A stretch of 64,000 bases of DNA, from the NCBI RefSeq assembly GCF_026626665.1, contig NZ_JAPNKE010000002.1, forward strand, positions 11,800,001-11,864,000, given 5' to 3'. This DNA comes from Nannocystis pusilla. GTDB lineage: Bacteria; Myxococcota_A; Polyangia; Nannocystales; Nannocystaceae. The stretch's first letter is position 1. Each line of letters opens with the position of its first letter. The notes beneath the pieces are model-generated. The model searched no databases, had not been told where the DNA came from, and saw only the letters and a list, made by a program, of their open reading frames with translations. A program made the translations under genes and the position numbers. This document shows, in pieces, positions 58,539-64,000 of the stretch.

Positions 58539-60500
58539 TCAGTCGTGGCGCATCTTCGCCATCAAGGCGGCGCCGACCTCCGCGCGAGCTCCTGGCGCGG
58601 GATGCCGGTCTGCTCGACGAGCGCGCGCATCTCGGCGGCGAAGCTCGGCGGGACGGCGCGCGGGTCGTCGGGCGCGACCAGGACGACGGCGGGGCCGCGC
58701 GCGCGGTCGTCGACCCGCCCGGCCGCGAGGCCCCACGAGGCCCCGGGCGCGGCGAGGTGGACGAGGTGCAGCTCGCTCGGGTCGACGACCGCGCCGCCGG
58801 CCGGGGCGGCGATCCGGCGGGTGTGGCGGATCATCTCGGTGGCCTCCTGCAACAGGCCGGCGCTGTTCGACCACAGGTGCAGCGGCTGAGCTGTCCCGGG
58901 GACAGGCGCTCGACGATCCGCTGCAGCCGCAGCGCCTGCAGCGGGGCGCTGACGACCCCGTCGCTGGCGAGCAGGCAGCCGAACTGGGCCTGCTCGTCGA
59001 CCAGGTAGATCAACATGCCGGCCTCCTGCAGGCTGGGCTCGCGCGCGAGCTGGCCGAGGGTGACGAGGGTGGCCGGGGCGCCGACGTTGAGCTCGACCAC
59101 CAGCAGCGACGGGCCGAGCGCGCGCGCCGCTTGACGCCGCGGCGCAGGTCGGCCTCGACGACGATGTCGAGCTGGACGTCGGCGAGCTGGTCGCGCAGCT
59201 GGCGGCCGAACGCGTCGGTCGGCCCGAGCACGAACACGATCGGCAGCTGGCCGCGCTCGCCGGCGGCGAACTGCCGCTCGGGCGTGAGCCCGCGCCAGCG
59301 CGCGGCGGCGGTGCTGTCCGACGGCAGCGACAGGCGGAACGAGGAGCCGCGGCCGATCTCGCTGCGCGCCCGCAGCTCGCCGCCCATGGCCCGCGCGAGC
59401 CGACGGCTGATGGCGAGGCCGAGGCCCGAGCCGCCGAAGCGGCGCCCTCCCGTGTCGTCGACCTGCGAGAACGGCTCGAACAGCCGCTCCATCTGCTTCG
59501 GCGTCATGCCGATGCCCGAGTCGGCGACCACGAACTCGACGCACTCGACGCCCTCGATCGGCTGGTCGCCGGCGTGATGGTTGAAGTCGCTGAGCCGCGC
59601 GGCCCGCCGGGTGACCGCGAGCGAGACCACGCCCTTGCGCGTGAACTTGCCGGCGTTGCTGAGCAGGTTGAACAGGATCTGGCGGGTCCGCGTGGCGTCG
59701 GCCACCATCTCGCCGAGCTCGTCGGCGGGGGCGTAGACGAAGCGGTTGCCGTTGCGGTGGATGAGCGGGGCGACGGCGTCGACGACCTCGCGCAGCAGCT
59801 CGCCGAGGGGGTAGCGCTCGGGCGCGAGGCTGAGCCGGCCGGCCTCGATGCGGCTGAGGTCGAGGATGTCGGTGACGAGCGCGAGCAGGTGATGGCCGGC
59901 GTTGCGGATCCGGGCGAGGTCGTCCTCGATCTGCTCGAACTCGCCGGCGCGCGCCTGGTCGATGAGCATGTCGCTGTAGCCGAGGATGGCGTTCAGCGGG
60001 GTGCGAAACTCGTGGCTCATGTTGGCCAAGAACGTGCTCTTGGCCTGGCTCGAGCGCTGGGCCTGGACCTGCATCAGCCGCAGCTCCTCGGTCAGCCGGC
60101 GCTGGGCGGCGCCGGTGGCCGCCCGCTCGATGGCGTAGCGGATCGCCCGCTCGAGCTCGCGGGTGGTGAAGCTGCCCTTGATCAAGAAGTCGTCGGCGCC
60201 GGCGTGCATCGCCTCGAGGTCGAGCTCGCGCTCGGTCTGCCCGGTGAGGAAGATGATCGGGACGTCGCAGCCGAGCCCGCGGACCTCGCGGAGCAGGTCG
60301 ATGCCGGTGCGCGCCTCGAGCCGGTAGTCGAGCAGGCACACGTCGGGCGCGGCGGTCAGCAGGGCGTGGACGGCGTCCTGGTACGACTGGACCCACCGCA
60401 CCCGATAATCGCTGGTCTCGATGTCGGCGATCAGCTCGCGCGCGAGGATGAAGTCGTCCTCGTCGTCGTCCACGATCAGCACGTCGACCGGCTCGTGCAT
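58539..60500 (-). CDS. Receiver-histidine kinase hybrid with a second, degenerate receiver
   Basis: About 653 residues from ATG 60500. An N-terminal receiver (VLIVDDDEDDFILA, Asp in CLLDYRLEARTG, FLTGQT, FLIKGSF) is followed by a kinase core: SHEFRTPLNAILGY, NLLSNAGKFTRK, DSGIGMTPKQ, GSGLGLAISRRL. The C-terminal 200 residues (LPIVFVLGPTDAFGRQLRDQ, LLVVELNVGAPATLVTLGQL, MLIYLVDEQAQFGC) keep receiver-like strands but have Glu/Asn where the phospho-Asp should be. The tail is QELAREVGAALMAKMRHD after a shift near 58585; other breaks near 59125 and 58890. Last gene of a three-gene operon, one base after the preceding stop. Cytoplasmic. Confidence 0.85.
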
Positions 60501-60501
60501 C

Positions 60502-60953
60502 TCAATCCGCGGCGATCTCGACGATCTCGAACCAGTACTTGCGCAGCACCTGCATGACCTCGACGAGCGAGTCGAAGGTGACCGGCTTGACGATGAAGGA
60601 GTTCACGCCGAGGTCGTAGCTGCGATAGATGTCGATCTCGGCCTTGGAGGTGGTGAGCACGATGATCGGGATCCGGCGCAGGTCCGGGGTCTCCTTGATC
60701 TCGCGCAGCGCCTCGCGGCCGTCCTTGCGCGGCATGTTGAGGTCGAGCAGGATGACCCCGGGGCGCGGCGCGTCGTCGGGGTTGGTGAAGCGGCCGCGCA
60801 GCAGCAGATAGTCGAGCAGCTCCTCCCGTCCTCGACGAAGCGGATGTCGTTGGCGAGGCGGCTCTCCTTGAGCGCCTCGGCGGCGAGCATCCGGTCCTCG
60901 GGGTCGTCGTCGGCGATGAGTATCGTGATCGGTCGCTTGCTGTTGGACTTCAT
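60502..60953 (-). CDS. Single-domain response regulator (Rcp1-like)
   Basis: About 150 residues from ATG 60953, which overlaps the upstream kinase stop by three bases within ATGA. Receiver features: ILIADDDPEDRMLAAEALKE, Asp in VILLDLNMPRKDGREAL, IIVLTTSKAEIDI (Thr) and FIVKPVTFD (Lys). The insertion LLLRGRFTNPDDAPRPG is typical of the Rcp1/phytochrome-partner group. One frameshift near 60830. No output domain, so it probably passes phosphate within a relay among the three operon products. Confidence 0.87.
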
Positions 60954-62439
60954 GGGTACTGGTGCTTCCTCTCCTGACGGAGCGGGAGTTCGACGATGAA
61001 GGTGCTGCCGGCGTCCGGGTTGCTCTCGACCCGGATCGCGCCCCCGTGTTGTTCGCAGATCTTGCGGCACACCGCCAGGCCCACGCCGGTCCCCTCGTAC
61101 TTGCCGCGGCTGTGCAGGCGCTCGAAGATGCCGAAGATCCGTTCGTGGTACTTCGCGTCGATGCCGATGCCGTTGTCGGACACGCGCATGACCATGCTGG
61201 TCGCCCGCCCGTGCGCCGGCAGCTCCTGGGCCGTGATCTTGACCACAGGGGGTGCTCGGGCCGGCGGAACTTGATCGCGTTGCTGATGAGGTTCTGGAAC
61301 AGCTGCCGCATGTGCATCGGGTCGGCCTCGAGCATCGGCAGCCCCTCCGCCTCGATCTTGGCCTCGTTCTCCTCGATGCGCACCTCGAGGTCGGACAGCA
61401 CGGCGGTCAAGATCTTGTTGAGGTTGACCGGCGCGTGGCGCTGCTCCTTGGTGGTGAGCCGCGAGAACATCAACAGGTCGTTGATGAGGTCCTGCATGCG
61501 CTTGGCGGCCTCTTGCATGCGATTGACGTAGTCGCGGCCGGCCTCGGGCAGGAGCTCCTCGTACTTCTGGCGCAGGCGGTCGCCGAACGCCTGGATCTTG
61601 CGCAGCGGCTCCTGCAAGTCGTGGGAGGCGACCGAGGCGAACCGCTCGAGCTCGCGGTTGCTGCGCTCGAGCTGGATGGTGTACTCGCGGATCTGCTGCT
61701 CGGCGGCCCGCCGCGCCTCCTCCGCCTGGCGCTGACGGGTGAGGTCGCGGGTCACGAGCACGGTGCCGGTGATCCTGGTGCCGTCGAAGATCGGGCCCAG
61801 CCGGCTCTCGAAGGTGCCGTAGGTGTTGTCGGGGTAGAGGACCTGGGTCTCGTAGGTGAGCGTCTCGCCGGTCTTCACCACGTGGGCGAACCGCTGGCGC
61901 AGGGCCGGCCGCTCGTCGGGGGCGATCGGGGTGAACATGCTCTCGGGCCTGCCGACGAGCTGATCGGTGGGGATGCCCGGGACCTCGCGGTTGATGGTGA
62001 GGACGACACCGTCGAGGTCGGAGGTGACGACGAAGTCGGGGAGGCAGTGGACCAGCGCGTCCCAGCGGTGACCGATCCGCCGCAGATGGTCGCGCTCGGC
62101 GTCGTCCAGCCAGCGCTCGCGGGCGATCAGACAGACGTCCCCCGATTCGGGGGCCCGCAAGGCCCGGAGGTAGGTCAGGCGATATTCACCGTTGCCGGCG
62201 CGGAGCCGGGTATGCAGCTCCGCGGCCTGCCGTCCGAGGCGAGGTCGCCGAGCCAACGACCGAGGTGTTCGGCCTCCTGCGGGGGCAACAAGACCCGTCA
62301 AGGTCTGGCCCACGAGCTCGTCCGCCGAATGCCCGAAGGTGGGCTGCCAGCTGTCGTTGACGCGCGTGACGACGCCTTGCGAGTCCAGCAATACCGCCGG
62401 GTCGAGGCTCATGGCAAAGATGGGCTCGTGATAGCTCAT
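60950..62439 (-). CDS. PAS-containing sensor histidine kinase
   Basis: About 497 residues from ATG 62439. PAS-1 (DPAVLLDSQGVVTRVNDSWQ, FGHSADELVGQTL), PAS-2 (CLPDFVVTSDLDGVVLTINR, ESMFTPIAPDERPAL, YPDNTYGTFESRLGPIF), a coiled linker (EEARRAAEQQIREYTIQLER), then a phytochrome-type kinase core: ASHDLQEPLRKIQAF, NLISNAIKFRRP, VSDNGIGIDAKYHERIFGIF, GTGVGLAVCRKICE. One frameshift near 61245. No membrane helix. It opens an operon with the Rcp1-like regulator and the receiver-kinase hybrid; the overlaps imply co-translation. The signal is unknown. Confidence 0.88.
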
Positions 62440-62929
62440 GCGCGGCCGCCCTCCATCGAACGCCCCGGATGATGCCCGGCCGAAGCGGCGCAACATTGCG
62501 CGATCGCGCAGCGGGCGGATGCGACCCCATCCGCAGGATGCGACGACACCCCATATCTGCGACTCGCGGCCCAGGGCCGAGATTCGCCGCTGCGAGACCG
62601 CTGCGGGATCGTCGCGGAGGGCGATTGAGCCGACGGGCGCGGCCGACCCCAGAAGCGGTCTGGCGAGGGCACAGGGCTCGAATGCGCGCTAAGCCGCGGG
62701 GTGCCGATCGCATCCGGGCGCGGCCAGGTTATTCCCGGCATCGCCGTCGGGTACGGCGATTCGCCGGTGAGACCCAGGTGGGGCAGGGTGCGCGAATGCC
62801 GTCGGCGCCGCGCTGCGCCTCGGGGTTCGCCCGGACGACGCGACTTCCTTTCTCTTCTCGTTCGAGAAAGGGCGAGGCGAACCGATCCGCGGCCGGGCGC
62901 GCGAGACGCGAGACCCGCGGTCGAGTCAA
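62440..62929. other. Intergenic region, no convincing gene
   Basis: Frames open on both strands but composition-driven, without family sense. It must contain the promoter of the two-component operon (start 62439) and the 3' flank of the propeller gene ending at 62930. Confidence 0.4.
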
Positions 62930-64000
62930 TCAGCGGAGGTGGGCGATCCCGACCGACGAGAGCCGGGCCTCGGGCGGCCCCGCCTCCGCGATCGTGCCGC
63001 CGAACCACTAGGCCGTCGTGGGCCAGCGCCGTCGATTCGACGTAGATCGCGGTCGCTCCGCCGCGCAGGCTCGCGAAGCCGGCGCCGTCGTAGACGAAGA
63101 TGTTGCGCTGGCCGGAGTTCGGCCAGGCGAAGCCGGCGGCGACCACGTATTGGCCGCGGGCCAGCAGCGAATAGAAGGCGTAGCCGGCCTCGACCGGGCC
63201 GGGCTCGGGGGTGGCGACGTCGGCCCAGGCCGCGCCGTCCCAGCGGGCGAGGATCGGTCGATTGGGGGTACCGTCGTCGGCGGTGCTGGCATAGATCGCG
63301 CCGTCCTCGGCGTAGGCGACGGCGAGGACGCTGCCGACGATCCCGTCGGCCAGCGGCTCCCAGGCCTCGCCGTTCCAGTGGGCCACGCCGCCGGCCGGGA
63401 CGCCCTCGGATTCGCTGAAGTAGCCGCCGACGACCGCCTGCACCGGCTCGCCCGCGGGGACCGGACGGAAGGCGAGCGAGGCGACGCGGCCATTGCTGGT
63501 ACCGAAGACGGTCAGGGCGCCGCCGTCCTCGCGGGCGACGAAGCCCTCGCCGCCGCCGCCCGCGGCCCACAGCGCGCCGCGGGTCGAAGCCGACGGTGGC
63601 CACGCCGCCCTGCGGGAACGGCTCGCCGACGACCTGCCACGAATCGTCCGCGAGCCGCAGGACGCCGCCCTCGGGCGGCAGGTCGCCCTCGGGCGGCAGG
63701 TCGCAGCCGAGCACCGGGACGCCGGCGGCGTCGACCGCGAGCTGCCAACAATAGGCGTCGGCGGGGACCGGCGGACCGAGCGGGGTCCAGGCGCCGCCGT
63801 CGTCGCGCATGACGCGATTGTCGACCGCGACGCCGCCGGCGTGGGTCACGCCGCCCATGACGTGGACCGCATTCGGGTCCGCCGACGGCGAGCGAGCGCG
63901 TGGCGCCGGAGAAGCCGCGGCCGGGCTCGCCCTGGGCGACCCGTTGATCGTCGGCGCCCAGGGCGATGACGCTCTGGGAGGCGACCCCGCCGGCGCCGGC
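62930..64000 (-). CDS. Kelch/WD-like beta-propeller surface protein, cut by the window edge
   Basis: The gene enters from beyond 64000 on the minus strand, so the start is not seen. Repeated blades: VMRDDGGAWTPLGPPVPADA, GGVLRLADDSWQVVGEPFPQ, VAHWNGEAWEPLADGIVGSV, LARWDGAAWADVATPEPGPV, FVYDGAGFASLRGGATAIYV. The rhythm W-x-x-L/V and G-x-W is that of Kelch-like secreted propellers common in myxobacteria. Breaks near 63880, 63585 and 63005. It ends VVFGGTIAEAGPPEARLSSV then GIAHLR at 62930. Probably exported; ligand unknown. Confidence 0.6.

Noticed and set aside
59574..60557. A 327-codon open frame on the plus strand
   Set aside because: Shadow of the receiver-kinase hybrid gene on the minus strand.
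1..64000. CRISPR arrays, rRNA and tRNA genes
   Set aside because: No regularly spaced direct repeats, no 16S/23S landmarks and no tRNA cloverleaf with a TTCRA loop were noticed by eye; a covariance-model scan would settle it.

Overview
The window is very GC-rich DNA, most likely from a myxobacterium of the Nannocystineae type (Nannocystis, Enhygromyxa, Plesiocystis relatives). This rests on about sixteen lipoprotein signal peptides followed by Thr/Ser/Gly/Glu linkers (TTTGEPTTGE-like), a MYXO-CTERM-like sorting tail, RCC1, FG-GAP and beta-propeller surface proteins, a Ser/Thr kinase fused to TPRs, and large hybrid histidine kinases. I see no rRNA, tRNA, CRISPR array or origin. Most long genes are broken by one to several single-base frameshifts, while homology and reading sense continue cleanly in another frame. 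Even housekeeping-type genes show this, so I read most breaks as sequence errors and give each gene its full reconstructed span, with the breaks stated.

Region by region. 1-7340: a tightly packed co-directional operon with a MoxR-type AAA ATPase, membrane proteins, a DUF4350-like protein, a DUF58-like protein and a 42-residue membrane peptide. 7366-10424: a membrane-anchored protein, a small Cys-rich lipoprotein, an ECF sigma factor and a repeat-containing protein. 10436-12541: a CPA2 cation/proton antiporter. 12878-18979: secreted proteins (lipoproteins, an amidohydrolase, a zinc-dependent phospholipase C-like protein, an FG-GAP lipoprotein) and a small monooxygenase. 19135-25662: an EamA transporter, a two-kinase-core hybrid histidine kinase coupled to a response regulator, and an MscS channel. 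26014-28862: a phosphoesterase lipoprotein, a CAP protein, and remnants of a quinol nitric oxide reductase and an IS630 transposase. 29063-35549: a candidate peptide-modification locus (twin-CX3C lipoprotein, a secreted-type protein ending F-W-S-M-C, a radical SAM/SPASM enzyme) next to a divergent Ser/Thr kinase-TPR and ECF sigma pair. 35852-49856: a surface-protein island (RCC1, M13 peptidase, vWA, paralogous Cys-rich lipoproteins, Gly/His/Lys-rich protein). 50062-52893: a propeller protein with its likely regulator, and a DUF899 pair. 52974-58536: an adaptor-protein remnant, then a probable terpenoid locus (class II terpene-cyclase-like protein with a DADDT motif, HAD phosphatase, cytochrome P450) and an SMP-30-like propeller. 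58539-62439: a three-gene two-component operon. 62930-64000: a propeller protein cut by the window edge.

The three most interesting items are the radical SAM locus, the terpene cyclase/HAD/P450 locus, and a scattered family of intergenic inverted repeats with a CATGTC/GACATG core whose arms vary in sequence while base pairing is kept.
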